A stretch of 64,000 nucleotides of DNA from Streptomyces sp. CB02923 (GCF_001905005.1 NZ_LWKZ01000001.1:871775-935774); one strand, 5' to 3'; shown: positions 8,108 through 17,420, counted from the first letter of the stretch. A program made the numbers and translations. The notes: generated by a model not told the origin, from the letters alone.

Positions 8108-9823
8108 ATGTCCGTCCTGTACTTCGTCGCCCGGTGGCTCAGACGCCCGTACTGGGACGCCCCCGACCCCGCCTGGATCGTCCGCCGCTGGCCCGACCTC
8201 ACCGCCTGCTGCGTCGCGGCGCTCTTCTTCTGGCTCTCCCTCACGCCGTCGCTGCTCCCCCGCCCCTGGTACCTCCAGGGCCTGGTCGGCGGCATCACGG
8301 CCGCCATCGGCTACGCCGCCGGAGCCACGGCGGGCAGCCTCTTCCGCGCGCTGTTCCGGTACCGCCCCGCCGAACGCACCCGCGCCCGCTGCTGGCTGGC
8401 CTTCCACGTCCTGGGCATCGCACTGTCCACGACGGCCGTCTCCTGGAGCGCCCAGGCGCAGCGCCGCCTCCGCCGCCTCCAGGAGGTCGAACCCTCGCTG
8501 GTCTGGCACACACCGATGATCATCCTGATCGCGGTGGCGGTCTGCGCGCTGTTCGTGCTCCTCGCCCGGTGCGTACGCCTGGTGGCCCGCCGGCTCGCCC
8601 GGCTCTTCGGCCGCTGGGTGCCGCGCCCCGCCGCGTACGCGATCGGGGTGGCGCTGACCGCCCTCCTGGTCACCGTCGGCTCCAAGGACGTCCTGTACGA
8701 GCGCGGCTTCATCGACATCGTCGACCGGATCTCCAAGGCCGCGAACCTGAGCACCGCCGACGGCATCACCCAGCCCGCCTCCGCGTACGTCTCCGGCGGC
8801 CCCACCTCCGTCGTCGACTGGGAGGAACTGGGCGCCGAGGGCCGCAACTTCATCGGCTCGGTCCCCCGCAGGCAGGACATCGCCGCCTTCACCGGCCGGC
8901 CCGCCGAGGACCCGGTACGGGTGTACGTCGGCGAACAGGACGGCGGCGACGCCCACTTCCGGCGCACCGCCGACCTCGCCGTACAGGAGCTGGAGCGCAC
9001 CGGCGGCTTCGACCGGAAGGTGCTGGCGCTGCTGGGCACCACGGGCAGCGGCTGGGTGGACCCGCGGATGCCGGAGCCGCTGGAGTACATGTACGGCGGT
9101 GACTCCGCGATCGTCGCGACCCAGTACTCGTACCTGCCGTCGTGGATCTCCTTCCTCGTCGACAAGGAGAAGGCGGCGCGGGACGCCCGCGCGGTGTTCG
9201 ACGCCGTGTACGCCAAGTGGTCCGCGCTGCCCGCCGACGACCGGCCCAAGCTGGTCGTCGGCGGCGAGAGCCTCGGCACGTACGCCACCGAGGCGGGCTT
9301 CGACGGCCTGGACGACATGCTCGGCAAGGTGGACGGCGCGCTGCTGGCCGGGCCGCCGAACGTCAGCCCCGTCTGGAACGAGGTGACCGCCGGGCGCGAT
9401 CCCGGCAGCCCGGTGTGGCGGCCGGTGTATGACCACGGGCGGCACGTGCGCTTCGCCCAGTACCCGGAGCGGGACCTCGCGCGCCCTGACGGCCCGTGGG
9501 AGCACCCCCGGGTGGTCTACCTCCAGAACGCCTCGGACCCCGTGGTGTGGTGGTCACCCGGCCTGCTCCTGCACCGGCCGGCCTGGCTGGGCCGGCCGCT
9601 CGGCCCGGACGTCACCGACGAGATGCGCTTCTGGCCGGTCATCACCTTCTGGCAGACCACCGTCGACCTGGCGGTGTCCTTCGGCGCGCCGCCGCCGCAC
9701 GGACACCGCTACGGCACCGGGGCGGTGGACGGCTGGGCGGCGGTCGTCCCGCCGCCGGGCTGGACCGACCGGGACACGGCCCGGCTGCGGGCGTACGAAG
9801 GCGCCAAGGACGCCCCGTACTGA
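8108..9823 (+). CDS. Membrane-anchored alpha/beta hydrolase family protein
   Basis: A 571-residue two-part protein. The first 210 residues contain about four hydrophobic helices (FFWLSLTPSLLPRPWYLQG, an IGYAAGATAG helix and others). The C-terminal half is an alpha/beta hydrolase with the nucleophile motif GGESLGTYA, Ser388, and downstream aspartate and histidine candidates. This matches the actinobacterial family with an N-terminal membrane region and an Abhydrolase_9-type domain; substrates are unknown, lipids or esters at the membrane being likely. The start at 8108 has only a weak purine-rich ribosome site. It lies beyond the ahpD terminator and has its own promoter or is read at low level. 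Confidence 0.85.
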   Translation: MSVLYFVARWLRRPYWDAPDPAWIVRRWPDLTACCVAALFFWLSLTPSLLPRPWYLQGLVGGITAAIGYAAGATAGSLFRALFRYRPAERTRARCWLAFHVLGIALSTTAVSWSAQAQRRLRRLQEVEPSLVWHTPMIILIAVAVCALFVLLARCVRLVARRLARLFGRWVPRPAAYAIGVALTALLVTVGSKDVLYERGFIDIVDRISKAANLSTADGITQPASAYVSGGPTSVVDWEELGAEGRNFIGSVPRRQDIAAFTGRPAEDPVRVYVGEQDGGDAHFRRTADLAVQELERTGGFDRKVLALLGTTGSGWVDPRMPEPLEYMYGGDSAIVATQYSYLPSWISFLVDKEKAARDARAVFDAVYAKWSALPADDRPKLVVGGESLGTYATEAGFDGLDDMLGKVDGALLAGPPNVSPVWNEVTAGRDPGSPVWRPVYDHGRHVRFAQYPERDLARPDGPWEHPRVVYLQNASDPVVWWSPGLLLHRPAWLGRPLGPDVTDEMRFWPVITFWQTTVDLAVSFGAPPPHGHRYGTGAVDGWAAVVPPPGWTDRDTARLRAYEGAKDAPY

Positions 9824-9875
9824 GCGCCCGGCCCCGGCTCGCGGGCCTGGCGCCCGACCAGAGGCACCCGGCCTC

Positions 9876-9966
9876 GGCGCCCGGTCCCGGCATCCGGTCC
9901 TGGCATCCGGTCCTGGCATCCGGTCCTGGCATCCGGTCCTGGCGCCCGGTCCTGGCGTCCGGTCAG
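9876..9966. repeat. Seven tandem copies of a 13-bp unit
   Basis: The unit GGCATCCGGTCCT is repeated seven times without spacing. The middle four copies are identical; the outer ones differ by one to three bases. The array fills most of the gap between two converging genes, and its last copy includes the stop codon of the gene on the right. The even spacing rules out a CRISPR array. It may be a replication-slippage minisatellite. Confidence 0.9.
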
Positions 9967-11486
9967 TCCTGCGGGCCGCCGGTGCCCTTCGACCGGGTCG
10001 GCGCGACGTCCAGTGCCGTGGCTCCGTGCGGGGGCGGCGTCATCCTGAGGGCCTGCTCCTTGGAGTAGGAGCGCAGGTAGCCGACGACGGTGTTGGTGAC
10101 CGCGACCAGCGGGACCGCGACCACCGCGCCGCCGATGCCGGCGACCAGGCCGCCCGCGGCCACCGACAGGATGACGGCGAGCGGATGGACCCGTACCGCG
10201 CGGCCCAGGATGAAGGGCTGGAGGATGTGGCCCTCGATCTGCTGCACCGCCAGCACCACCGCGAGCACCATCAGCGCCGCGAACACGCCCTGCGTCACCA
10301 GCGCGACCACGCACGCCAGCGCGCCCGAGACCACCGCGCCCACCAGCGGGATGAAGGCGAACAGGAAGATGAAGACGGCGAGCGGCACGGCCAGCGGCAC
10401 GTCGAGGAAGTAGATGCCGATACCGATGAAGATGGCGTCGATCAGGGCCACTATCACCGTCCCGCGCACATAGGCCGTCAGCGTGCGCCAGGCGCGCGGC
10501 CCGGCGCCCGCCACGCCTTCGCGCGCCGCGCTCGGCACCAGCTTGAGCACCCAGTTCCAGATGCGCCGGCCGTCGTACAGCAGGAAGAGCGTGGTGAACA
10601 TCGCCAGCAGGATGCCGGTGAGCACCTCCAGGACGACCGTGACGCCTTCCAGGCCGGCCGAGGTGATCGCCTCCGTGTTGGCGCCGACGGCGTCCTGGAG
10701 GTTCTTGGCGATGTTGTTGATCTGGTCCTCGGTGACGTGGAAGGGGCTGTTGAGGAGCCAGCCCTTGAGCTCGGTGATGCCTTCCTGGATACGGCTGGAG
10801 ACCGAGTCGATGTTGTCCTGGACCTGCCACACAACGAACCAGCCGACCAGGCCCATGATGACGAACCCGGCGATGAACGTCAGGGCCGTGGCCAGCCCGC
10901 GCGGCAGCCCCCGGCGCTTGAGCCAGGCGACGGTCGGCTGGAGCAGCGCGGTGATCAGCAGCGCGGCGACGAACGCCAGCACCACGAGCTGGATGGAGGT
11001 GATGATCTTGGCCAGCACCCAGATCGTCCCGGCCAGGACCAGCAGCCGCCAGCTCGCCTCCGCGGCGACCCGCACCCCCCACGGCACGGCGGCCACCGGG
11101 TCGGGCCGGGGCGCGACGGCGGGAGCGTAGGTCGGCGGGGCCGGGACCGAGTCCGGCTGCCGGTGCGCGTCCTCCGAGGCGTCCTCAGCGGTGTCCTCCG
11201 AGGTGTCCTTCGCGGCATCCGGCGCGCGGCCCGGTCCGCCGTCGCTTCGCGCGGGGACGTACGGGCCGGGGTCCGGACCGTCCGGCGGGGCCGCGGGCCG
11301 GGCCGTACCGGCGTACGCGGCGTCGTGCGGCGTCCGGGAACCGGCCGTGTGCCCGGCGCGCCTCAGTTCTTCCGGGTCATTCTCCTCCGCCGCGGCCTCC
11401 GCGCGCCGGCGCTGGTCCTCCAGCCGCTGCGCGAACCGCGTCAGACCGGCGCCGAGGCCGCCGACCCACTGAGGCAATCTGGACAT
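9963..11486 (-). CDS. AI-2E family (PerM-like) transporter
   Basis: A 507-residue membrane protein of the AI-2E/PerM family. About 130 N-terminal residues are charged and proline-rich and probably cytoplasmic. About eight transmembrane helices follow, in the usual order: a first pair (LLVLAGTIWVLAKIITSIQLVV), a long extracellular helix with VWQVQDNIDSVSSRIQEG, then the conserved core ending in IEGHILQPFILGRAVRVHPLAVILS. Family members export signals or ions or work in sodium-proton exchange; the substrate cannot be assigned. ATG at 11486 follows GAGGAAGCGAC. Its 3' end runs into the 13-bp repeat array. Confidence 0.9.
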   Translation of the reverse strand: MSRLPQWVGGLGAGLTRFAQRLEDQRRRAEAAAEENDPEELRRAGHTAGSRTPHDAAYAGTARPAAPPDGPDPGPYVPARSDGGPGRAPDAAKDTSEDTAEDASEDAHRQPDSVPAPPTYAPAVAPRPDPVAAVPWGVRVAAEASWRLLVLAGTIWVLAKIITSIQLVVLAFVAALLITALLQPTVAWLKRRGLPRGLATALTFIAGFVIMGLVGWFVVWQVQDNIDSVSSRIQEGITELKGWLLNSPFHVTEDQINNIAKNLQDAVGANTEAITSAGLEGVTVVLEVLTGILLAMFTTLFLLYDGRRIWNWVLKLVPSAAREGVAGAGPRAWRTLTAYVRGTVIVALIDAIFIGIGIYFLDVPLAVPLAVFIFLFAFIPLVGAVVSGALACVVALVTQGVFAALMVLAVVLAVQQIEGHILQPFILGRAVRVHPLAVILSVAAGGLVAGIGGAVVAVPLVAVTNTVVGYLRSYSKEQALRMTPPPHGATALDVAPTRSKGTGGPQD

Positions 11487-11548
11487 GTCGCTTCCTCTTC
11501 CCCTCCCGCCCCCCGGTGCTGTCAGGACGACGTTACCGGTGCGGGACG

Positions 11549-11587
11549 CGCGAAACCCCCGACGCCGTCGCGGCCGGGGGTTTCGCG
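11549..11587 (-). terminator. Hairpin terminator after the transglycosylase gene
   Basis: A 13-bp perfect stem, CGCGAAACCCCCG and its complement around 13 bases, lies about 50 bases past the stop of the leftward transglycosylase gene and before the start of the AI-2E gene. Confidence 0.75.
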
Positions 11588-11636
11588 TACGAAGCGGAGA
11601 GGCGGACCACCTTACGCGGTGCTCCGCCCACCGGTT

Positions 11637-12338
11637 CTAGTACCAGTGGTTGGACTGCCAGAAGGACCAGGCGCCACACGGGCTGTTGTAGCGGCTGTTC
11701 ATGTAGTTCAGCCCCCACTTGATCTGGGTCGCCGGGTTGTCGCGCCAGTCGGAGCCCGCGGAGGACATCTTGGTGCCGGGCAGTGCCTGGACGAGGCCGT
11801 AGGCGCCGGAGGAGGCGTTGGTGGCGCGGTAGTTCCAGCCGGACTCGTGGTCCACGATGTTGCTGAAGCACTGGAACTGGTCGCCCGGCAGCATCTGCCG
11901 CGCGATGGACTGCGTCTCGGCGATCGAGTAGGAGCCCTTGGCCGTGAAGCTGCTCGCGTCACGCGCGGCGGAGCGGGAGGCTTCCTTCTCCTTCTCGCGC
12001 TCCTTGGCGTCCTTCTCGGCCTTCGCCTTCTTGTCCGCGGCGTCCTTCTTGTCCTGCGCGTCCTGGGCGGCGGCCTTGCGGGCCGACTCCTGCGCGGACT
12101 TCAGCGCCGCGGCATCCGCCTGGGTGGAGGCTTCGTCCGCCTGCTGCGTCAGGGAGGCCGTCTGCACCTGGGCCTGGAGGCCCGCAGGTATGTCGGCGAT
12201 CGTCGCGTCGGCCGCGGCGGCCTCGGTGTTGGCGACCGAGCCCTGCTCCTGGCCTGACGCGACACCGACAACGGCGCCGACGGTGGTGACCGCGGTGGCG
12301 GAGGCCACGGCGAATCCCCGGACCGAAATCCGGCTCAC
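11637..12338 (-). CDS. Secreted lytic transglycosylase-like cell wall hydrolase
   Basis: A 233-residue exported protein. A signal peptide (VRGFAVASATAVTTVGAVVG, cleaved near residue 30) is followed by an alanine-rich and lysine/glutamate-rich coiled segment at about residues 60-130. The C-terminal SLT-like domain has the catalytic-glutamate motif HESGWNYRAT and ends in FWQSNHWY. It probably cleaves peptidoglycan during growth or germination. The GTG at 12338 is preferred because GGAAGG lies just upstream; an ATG nine codons earlier would put the coding start inside the leader hairpin. The long structured leader resembles the c-di-AMP riboswitches that control such hydrolases in Streptomyces. 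Confidence 0.85.
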   Translation of the reverse strand: MSRISVRGFAVASATAVTTVGAVVGVASGQEQGSVANTEAAAADATIADIPAGLQAQVQTASLTQQADEASTQADAAALKSAQESARKAAAQDAQDKKDAADKKAKAEKDAKEREKEKEASRSAARDASSFTAKGSYSIAETQSIARQMLPGDQFQCFSNIVDHESGWNYRATNASSGAYGLVQALPGTKMSSAGSDWRDNPATQIKWGLNYMNSRYNSPCGAWSFWQSNHWY

Positions 12339-12344
12339 ACGCTT

Positions 12345-12440
12345 TCCTTCCAGCATCGTCCGCATAGGTGACCTCGCGGACGCAATCGTGCCCCTGGCGC
12401 TGGTCTCCCCTTGTTCCGGCCCCGATTGAGCGGCGGGGAC
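12345..12440 (-). promoter_or_regulatory. Possible ydaO-type c-di-AMP riboswitch in the hydrolase leader
   Basis: Read leftward, the leader contains CCGCTCAATCGGGG, then GGGGAGACCA and GGGGCACGATT, which resemble conserved blocks of the ydaO/c-di-AMP class, followed by a 7-bp hairpin (CGTCCGC...GCGGACG) that would hide the upstream ATG. The downstream gene is a cell-wall hydrolase, the usual Streptomyces target. I compared it by eye only and cannot confirm the full fold. The rest of the 12339-12742 interval shows no gene. Confidence 0.42.
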
Positions 12441-12742
12441 GGCTGGTCACGGGAGGCACGGGCCCGGTACGTCCCCCTCGGGGTCCGCGTGGTGCTCGGG
12501 CGGCATACGGCGACGCTATGCAGTTCTGGGGTTCCGCACCGCTGGGGGTGCTGGTGTGCCGTATGCGGGGCCTGACAGGACCCAGACTCTGCCCGAACCG
12601 GACGCGCGGAATCAATTCATCGTTGCGTGGGAAAGCTCACACCCCGTTTGCCACAGGTGATTTGCGGAAACGCCCGCGCAGCGCAGCGCCGCCCGGCTAA
12701 GCTCCTGCGCCCCTGCCGGACGGCGCCGTACTCCACAAAGGG

Positions 12743-14065
12743 TCAGATCCTGCCGTCCTCCAGCATTTCGGTCACCAGCGCCGCGATCGGCGACCGCTCC
12801 GAGCGGGTGAGGGTGACGTGCGCGAACAGCGGATGGCCCTTGAGCTTCTCGACGACCGCCACCACGCCGTCGTACCGGCCGACCCGCAGGTTGTCGCGCT
12901 GCGCGACGTCATGGGTGAGCACGACGCGCGAGTTGGCGCCGATCCTGGACAGCACCGTCAGCAGCACGTTGCGCTCCAGCGACTGCGCCTCGTCGACGAT
13001 GACGAACGCGTCGTGCAGCGACCGGCCGCGGATGTGGGTCAGCGGCATCACCTCCAGCATGCCGCGGCCCACCACCTCTTCGATGACGTCCGAAGTGGTC
13101 ACCGCCGACAGCGTGTCGAAGACGGCCTGGGCCCACGGGCTCATCTTCTCCGCCTCGGTGCCCGGCAGATACCCCAGCTCCTGCCCGCCGACCGCGTACA
13201 GCGGCCGGAAGACCATCACCTTCCGGTGCTGCTGCCGCTCCAGCACCGCCTCCAGGCCCGCGCACAGCGCCAGCGCCGACTTGCCCGTACCGGCCCGGCC
13301 GCCCATCGAGACGATGCCGACCTCCGGGTCGAGCAGCAGGTCGAGCGCGATCCGCTGCTCGGCGCTGCGCCCGTGGATGCCGAACGCCTCCCGGTCGCCG
13401 CGCACCAGCCGTACGCTGCCGTCCGCCGTGACCCGGCCGAGCGCCTTGCCCCGCTCGGACTGGAGCACGAGCCCGGTGTGCACGGGCAGCTCCTCGGCTT
13501 CGGGCAGACGCGTGGTCTCTTCGGCGAAGAGGTCGTCGATCTGCCCGGCGGTCGCGGTCAGCTCCGCCATGCCCGTCCAGCCGGAGTCCGTGATGGCCAG
13601 TTCGGCGCGGTACTCCTCCGCCAGCAGGCCGACCGCCGACGCCTTGATGCGCAGGGGCAGGTCCTTGGAGACGACCGTGACGTCGTAGCCCTCCGCCTGG
13701 AGGTTGCGGGCCACCGCGAGGATCCGCGAGTCGTTGTCGCCAAGGCGGAAGCCGGCCGGCAGCACCCCGGGGTCGGCGTGGTTCAGCTCGACCCTGAGCG
13801 TTCCGCCCAGGTCCCCGATGGGGATCGGGGCGTCCAGCCGCCCGCACCGTACCCGGTGCTCGTCGAGCAGACGCAGGGCCTGCCGGGCGAAATAGCCGAG
13901 TTCCGGATGATGCCTCTTCGCCTCCAGTTCGGTGACCACGACGACCGGCAGCACGACCTCGTGCTCGTCGAAGCGGGACATGGAGCCTGGATCCGCCAGC
14001 AGCACGCTGGTGTCGAGGACATAGGTTCGCCGGCCGTTCTCACGGCGCTGCTTGCTGTTCACCAC
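12743..14065 (-). CDS. PhoH-like protein with N-terminal PIN domain (PhoH2 type)
   Basis: A 440-residue fusion. Residues 10-150 form a PIN ribonuclease domain that begins [12 protein letters not shown] and keeps acidic metal-binding residues. The C-terminal half is a PhoH ATPase with the P-loop [13 protein letters not shown] and the Walker B stretch [10 protein letters not shown]. Such proteins combine sequence-selective RNA cutting with RNA unwinding in other actinobacteria. The GTG at 14065 (or the adjacent GTG at 14062) is the likely start: GAGGGGG lies upstream and [18 protein letters not shown] matches the family, whereas the longer open frame does not. The transglycosylase gene lies downstream on the same strand, 400 bases away with its own leader. 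Confidence 0.9.
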   Translation of the reverse strand: MVNSKQRRENGRRTYVLDTSVLLADPGSMSRFDEHEVVLPVVVVTELEAKRHHPELGYFARQALRLLDEHRVRCGRLDAPIPIGDLGGTLRVELNHADPGVLPAGFRLGDNDSRILAVARNLQAEGYDVTVVSKDLPLRIKASAVGLLAEEYRAELAITDSGWTGMAELTATAGQIDDLFAEETTRLPEAEELPVHTGLVLQSERGKALGRVTADGSVRLVRGDREAFGIHGRSAEQRIALDLLLDPEVGIVSMGGRAGTGKSALALCAGLEAVLERQQHRKVMVFRPLYAVGGQELGYLPGTEAEKMSPWAQAVFDTLSAVTTSDVIEEVVGRGMLEVMPLTHIRGRSLHDAFVIVDEAQSLERNVLLTVLSRIGANSRVVLTHDVAQRDNLRVGRYDGVVAVVEKLKGHPLFAHVTLTRSERSPIAALVTEMLEDGRI

Positions 14066-14435
14066 GGGTGGACGTACCCCCTCGGATGAGGTCGGGGTGC
14101 GACGGCGTCGCGGAAGTGGAGCCGCCGCGCCGTCAGGCGGCGGGCGACGGGACCGGGCTCGGGCCACGCTGCACGGGCCGAGCGCCGGCCCTCCGCGTCG
14201 TCCGTGCGGTCCGCACGGTCGTCCGTGATGTGCAAAGGGCCTCCCGGGCGGACGGCCCCGTGCCGTCCGCTGAGATACGGCATCCGATGACTGGTCCTGC
14301 CGGATACCGACCTGGAAGGGATATTCCCGCGAACGTGCGCACCCATGCAATGGCATATGACGCACGGTCGGTGAACGCTTGGTTACGGATTTGGCCCGGG
14401 AGTGCCCACGCGCCGGAAGGGGCGGCCCGGGTGGC
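14066..14435. other. Intergenic stretch between uppS and phoH
   Basis: About 370 bases without a credible gene. It must hold the leftward phoH promoter; a relatively AT-rich patch near 14320-14360 is the best place for it. A GCCGCCGCGCC/GGCGGCGGG hairpin lies near 14120, in the phoH leader. Nothing else was seen. Confidence 0.5.
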
Positions 14436-15233
14436 CTAAAACCCGTAACGCCGGTGGCGGGCGGCGTAGTCGCGCAGGGCGCGCAGGAAGTCCACCTTGC
14501 GGAAGGCCGGCCAGAAGACCTCGCAGAAGTAGTACTCCGAGTGGGCGCTCTGCCAGAGCATGAAGCCCGACAGCCGTTGCTCGCCGCTGGTGCGGATCAC
14601 CAGGTCCGGGTCCGGCTGGCCGCGGGTGTAGAGGTGTTCAGAGATCAGGTCGATGTCGACGATGTCGGCCAGCTTCTCGTAGGACGTGCCGCGCTCGGCG
14701 TGGTCCAGGAGCAGCGAGCGCACCGCGTCCGCGATCTCCTGCCGGCCTCCGTAGCCGACGGCGACGTTCACCAGGACGCCGGTGTGGTCGGCGGTGGCCT
14801 GCTCGGCGTCCTTGAGCACCTGCTGGGTGCCGGCGGGCAGCAGATCGCGGTTGCCGACGTGGTGGACCCGCCAGCGGCCGTGCGCGGCCAGGCCCCGCAC
14901 GGTGTTCTCGATGATCCCCAGCAGCGGGTTCAGTTCCTTCTCGGGCCGGTCGAGGTTGTCCGTCGACAGCAGCCACAGCGTGACCACCTCGACGTCGGTC
15001 TCCTCGCACCAGCCCAGCAGCTCGGCGATCTTGTCGGCGCCGGCCTGGTGGCCCTGCACGGTGGTCCGGCCGTCGGCCCGCGCCCAGCGGCGGTTGCCGT
15101 CGAGGATGACGCCGATGTGCTTGGGGACCTGGTCGTGATCGAGGCGGCCTTCGACCCGGCGGGCGTAGAGCCTGTAGACGAGGTTGCGCAACGCGGGCGG
15201 GTACGGGATGCGCACCCCGGAAGATCGCAGCAT
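14436..15233 (-). CDS. uppS: Isoprenyl (undecaprenyl-type) diphosphate synthase
   Basis: A 265-residue cis-prenyltransferase. The catalytic aspartate is Asp45 in [13 protein letters not shown]. Conserved regions follow: the [13 protein letters not shown] segment, the [12 protein letters not shown] segment and the [16 protein letters not shown]-terminal signature. It condenses isopentenyl diphosphate onto an allylic primer with cis geometry, making the lipid carrier for peptidoglycan and other envelope glycans. Streptomyces often have more than one, and this may be a paralogue with another chain length. The ATG at 15233 gives a slightly longer N-terminus than usual; a start nearer [13 protein letters not shown] is possible. 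Confidence 0.9.
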   Translation of the reverse strand: MLRSSGVRIPYPPALRNLVYRLYARRVEGRLDHDQVPKHIGVILDGNRRWARADGRTTVQGHQAGADKIAELLGWCEETDVEVVTLWLLSTDNLDRPEKELNPLLGIIENTVRGLAAHGRWRVHHVGNRDLLPAGTQQVLKDAEQATADHTGVLVNVAVGYGGRQEIADAVRSLLLDHAERGTSYEKLADIVDIDLISEHLYTRGQPDPDLVIRTSGEQRLSGFMLWQSAHSEYYFCEVFWPAFRKVDFLRALRDYAARHRRYGF

Positions 15234-15356
15234 GTGTGGTCAAGCCCCTCCGTGCAAATGGCGGTCGCCCCCGTCGCCTCGAGTCGGCAACTTTACGTCC
15301 CGCACGTCCCGGCAGCCCAATCAGGTGTGTCACAACTCCGTGATAAGGAGATGACC

Positions 15357-16394
15357 ATGACTGACACCTCCGTCCACATTGCCGCGAAAACGCGCTACGA
15401 CTCCATGGAGTACCGCCGCACCGGCCGCAGTGGTCTGAAACTCCCCGCCGTCTCCCTGGGCCTGTGGCACAACTTCGGCGACGACCGCGCCCTGGAGTCC
15501 CAGCGGGCGATCCTGCGCCGCGCCTTCGACCTGGGTGTGACCCACTTCGACCTGGCGAACAACTACGGCCCGCCGCCCGGCTCGGCCGAGCTGAACTTCG
15601 GAAAGATCTTTGCGCAGGACTTCCGGCCCTACCGCGACGAGATCGTCCTCTCCACGAAGGCCGGATATTTCATGCACCCCGGCCCGTACGGCGAATGGGG
15701 TTCGCGCAAATATCTCCTCTCGTCGCTGGATGCCTCACTGAAGCGGATGGGTGTCGATTACGTCGACATCTTCTATTCGCACCGTTTCGACCCTCAGACC
15801 CCGCTGGAGGAGACGATGGGCGCCCTGGCGTCCGCCGTCCAGCAGGGCAAGGCGCTGTACGTCGGCGTCTCGTCCTACTCCGCCGAGCAGACCCGCGAAG
15901 CCGCCCGCATCCTGCGGGAGATGGGCGTACGGCCGCTGATCCACCAGCCCTCGTACTCGATGATCAACCGGTGGACCGAGGAGGACGCCCTCCTGGACAC
16001 CCTGGAGACGGAGGGCATGGGCTGCATCTCGTTCGCGCCCCTCGCACAGGGCCTGCTGACGGACAAGTACCTGGACGGCATCCCGGAGGGCTCGCGCGCG
16101 TCGCAGGGCAAGTCGCTCGATCCGGGTCTGCTGTCGGAGGACGTACGGCGGCGGCTGCGCGGGCTGAACGAGATCGCCGGGCGGCGCGGCCAGTCGCTCG
16201 CCCAGCTGGCGCTGTCCTGGGTCCTGCGGGACGAGCGGATGACCTCGGCGCTGATCGGGGCCAGCAGCGTGGCGCAGCTGGAGGCGAACATCGCGGCGGT
16301 GGGCGCACCGAAGATCACGGATGAGGAATTGTCCGAGATCGAGGAGTTCGCGAAGTCGACCGACGGTGTGAACATCTGGGCGAAGCGCGGCTGA
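15357..16394 (+). CDS. Aldo/keto reductase, L-glyceraldehyde 3-phosphate reductase type
   Basis: A 345-residue NADPH-dependent aldo/keto reductase. The catalytic tetrad is recognisable: Asp and Tyr in FDLANNYGPPPGSAE, Lys in VLSTKAGYFM and His in DIFYSHRFDP. Length and the sequences GEWGSRKYL and HQPSYSMINRW match the YghZ/GAP-reductase branch, which detoxifies methylglyoxal and L-glyceraldehyde 3-phosphate. AAGGAG ends six bases before the ATG at 15357, which is preferred over the ATG at 15351. It is transcribed away from uppS and ends at a hairpin. Confidence 0.92.
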   Translation: MTDTSVHIAAKTRYDSMEYRRTGRSGLKLPAVSLGLWHNFGDDRALESQRAILRRAFDLGVTHFDLANNYGPPPGSAELNFGKIFAQDFRPYRDEIVLSTKAGYFMHPGPYGEWGSRKYLLSSLDASLKRMGVDYVDIFYSHRFDPQTPLEETMGALASAVQQGKALYVGVSSYSAEQTREAARILREMGVRPLIHQPSYSMINRWTEEDALLDTLETEGMGCISFAPLAQGLLTDKYLDGIPEGSRASQGKSLDPGLLSEDVRRRLRGLNEIAGRRGQSLAQLALSWVLRDERMTSALIGASSVAQLEANIAAVGAPKITDEELSEIEEFAKSTDGVNIWAKRG

Positions 16395-16417
16395 TTCTGT
16401 TCGGTCCGTGACCTCTT

Positions 16418-16442
16418 TACGGGGCGCCGCCTACGCCCCGTA
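16418..16442 (+). terminator. Hairpin terminator after the aldo/keto reductase gene
   Basis: TACGGGGCG pairs perfectly with CGCCCCGTA around a 7-base loop, 24 bases after the stop codon. Confidence 0.75.
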
Positions 16443-16511
16443 GAGACGTTCGCACGATCCGTGTACGAAACCTGTACTGGCGTGATCATGGCGAGATCCG
16501 TACCCGGGCAC

Positions 16512-16554
16512 AAAAAAGCGGGCCGGTCCGTGGGGGGGGATACGGACCGGCCCG
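16512..16554 (-). terminator. Intrinsic terminator of the prepilin peptidase gene
   Basis: A 13-bp perfect stem (CGGGCCGGTCCGT and complement) is followed, in the leftward direction, by six T residues (AAAAAA at 16512-16517 on the plus strand). It lies about 80 bases after the leftward gene ending at 16633. Confidence 0.88.
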
Positions 16555-16632
16555 AGGGGGGGTTTCCACCATAACCCCACCGAGGGGGTGCTCCGTGCAA
16601 CTTCGGCCGGAACGGCGCGCCCGGATTTTGGA

Positions 16633-17379
16633 TCAAAGCGCCGCCGCGGCTCCCAGAAGGACTCCGAGCAGCGCCCCGATGATCATGAAAGGGCCGTACG
16701 GCATGGCCTGTTTGAGCCCATCATTGCGGCGATCCGCGCCCCTGGCGCGGCTCAGCAGCAGGCCGCATCCGTAGAGCGCGCCGAGCAGCAGCCCCGCGAA
16801 TGCGCCAGTGATCAGAATTGCCCAGCCGTACCACCCAAGAGTGACCCCCAGCCCGATCGCCAACTTGACGTCACCGAGCCCCATCCCTGCCGGATTGACC
16901 AAATATAGGACGAAATAGAACCCTCCGAGGGCGAGCCCTCCGAGCAGCGCGCCGCCCCACGCCCCCGCCTCTCCCCCACCCAGCGCGACAAGCCCCAGCA
17001 GAAGCACGGCACCGGCCGCCAGCGGCAGGGTCAGCACGTCGGGCAGCCGCCGCACCCGCCAGTCGACGACGGCGAGCAGCGCCGCCACGGGAACCGCCGC
17101 CAGCCAGACCGCCAGCTCGGGCCGCGCGCCGGTGGCGGCGGCGAGCAGCGCACAGACCAGACCCGTGACCAGGGCGGTCACCACCGCCCCGGGTCCGTAC
17201 GGACCGCAGTCGGCGCAGCGCCCCGGCCCCACCCACCCCCGCGCCGGACCGGCGACCGGCCGCCCGCAAGGACAGTGGCCGCGCCACGCCTCCCCCGGCT
17301 CCACGGCCAGCCGGTACGCGGGACGCGGCACGAGCAGACCGGCCGCCGCGCCGTACCCCGCGGCGAGAACCATCAGCAT
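16633..17379 (-). CDS. Type IV prepilin peptidase (A24 family)
   Basis: A 248-residue polytopic membrane aspartic protease with about seven helices. The two catalytic aspartates lie in VDWRVRRLPD and in GLGDVKLAIGLG, the diagnostic GxGD motif. Four cysteines in CPCG and CADC form the N-terminal zinc-binding type loop of PilD-like enzymes. It should cleave the leader and sometimes N-methylate prepilins. No tad gene for this function lies in the Tad/Flp cluster at 22-32 kb, so this enzyme, 5 kb away, is the natural processing peptidase for it. ATG at 17379 is chosen; a GTG at 17388 is possible. Confidence 0.9.
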   Translation of the reverse strand: MLMVLAAGYGAAAGLLVPRPAYRLAVEPGEAWRGHCPCGRPVAGPARGWVGPGRCADCGPYGPGAVVTALVTGLVCALLAAATGARPELAVWLAAVPVAALLAVVDWRVRRLPDVLTLPLAAGAVLLLGLVALGGGEAGAWGGALLGGLALGGFYFVLYLVNPAGMGLGDVKLAIGLGVTLGWYGWAILITGAFAGLLLGALYGCGLLLSRARGADRRNDGLKQAMPYGPFMIIGALLGVLLGAAAAL

Positions 17380-17420
17380 CACAGGCACACGGCCGACCCT
17401 AGGCTGATAAAACGCTTCCC

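Noticed and set aside
9876..9966. CRISPR-like array
   Set aside because: Units of 13 bp abut with no spacers.
9429..12257. A long rightward open frame running through the AI-2E and transglycosylase genes
   Set aside because: Both real genes lie on the other strand with clear motifs; the frame reads as repetitive Arg/Gly/Gln sequence.
12339..12365. ATG at 12365 as start of the transglycosylase
   Set aside because: It would lie in a hairpin of the leader, and GGAAGG lies right before the GTG at 12338. I cannot exclude it fully.
14066..14365. N-terminal extension of the PhoH protein
   Set aside because: No homology to PIN-PhoH proteins and no ribosome site; the family starts at MNSKQRREN.
15181..15240. 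A tRNA-like sequence suggested by the GVRIPYPP stretch at the uppS start
   Set aside because: No acceptor stem, anticodon arm or T-loop could be aligned.
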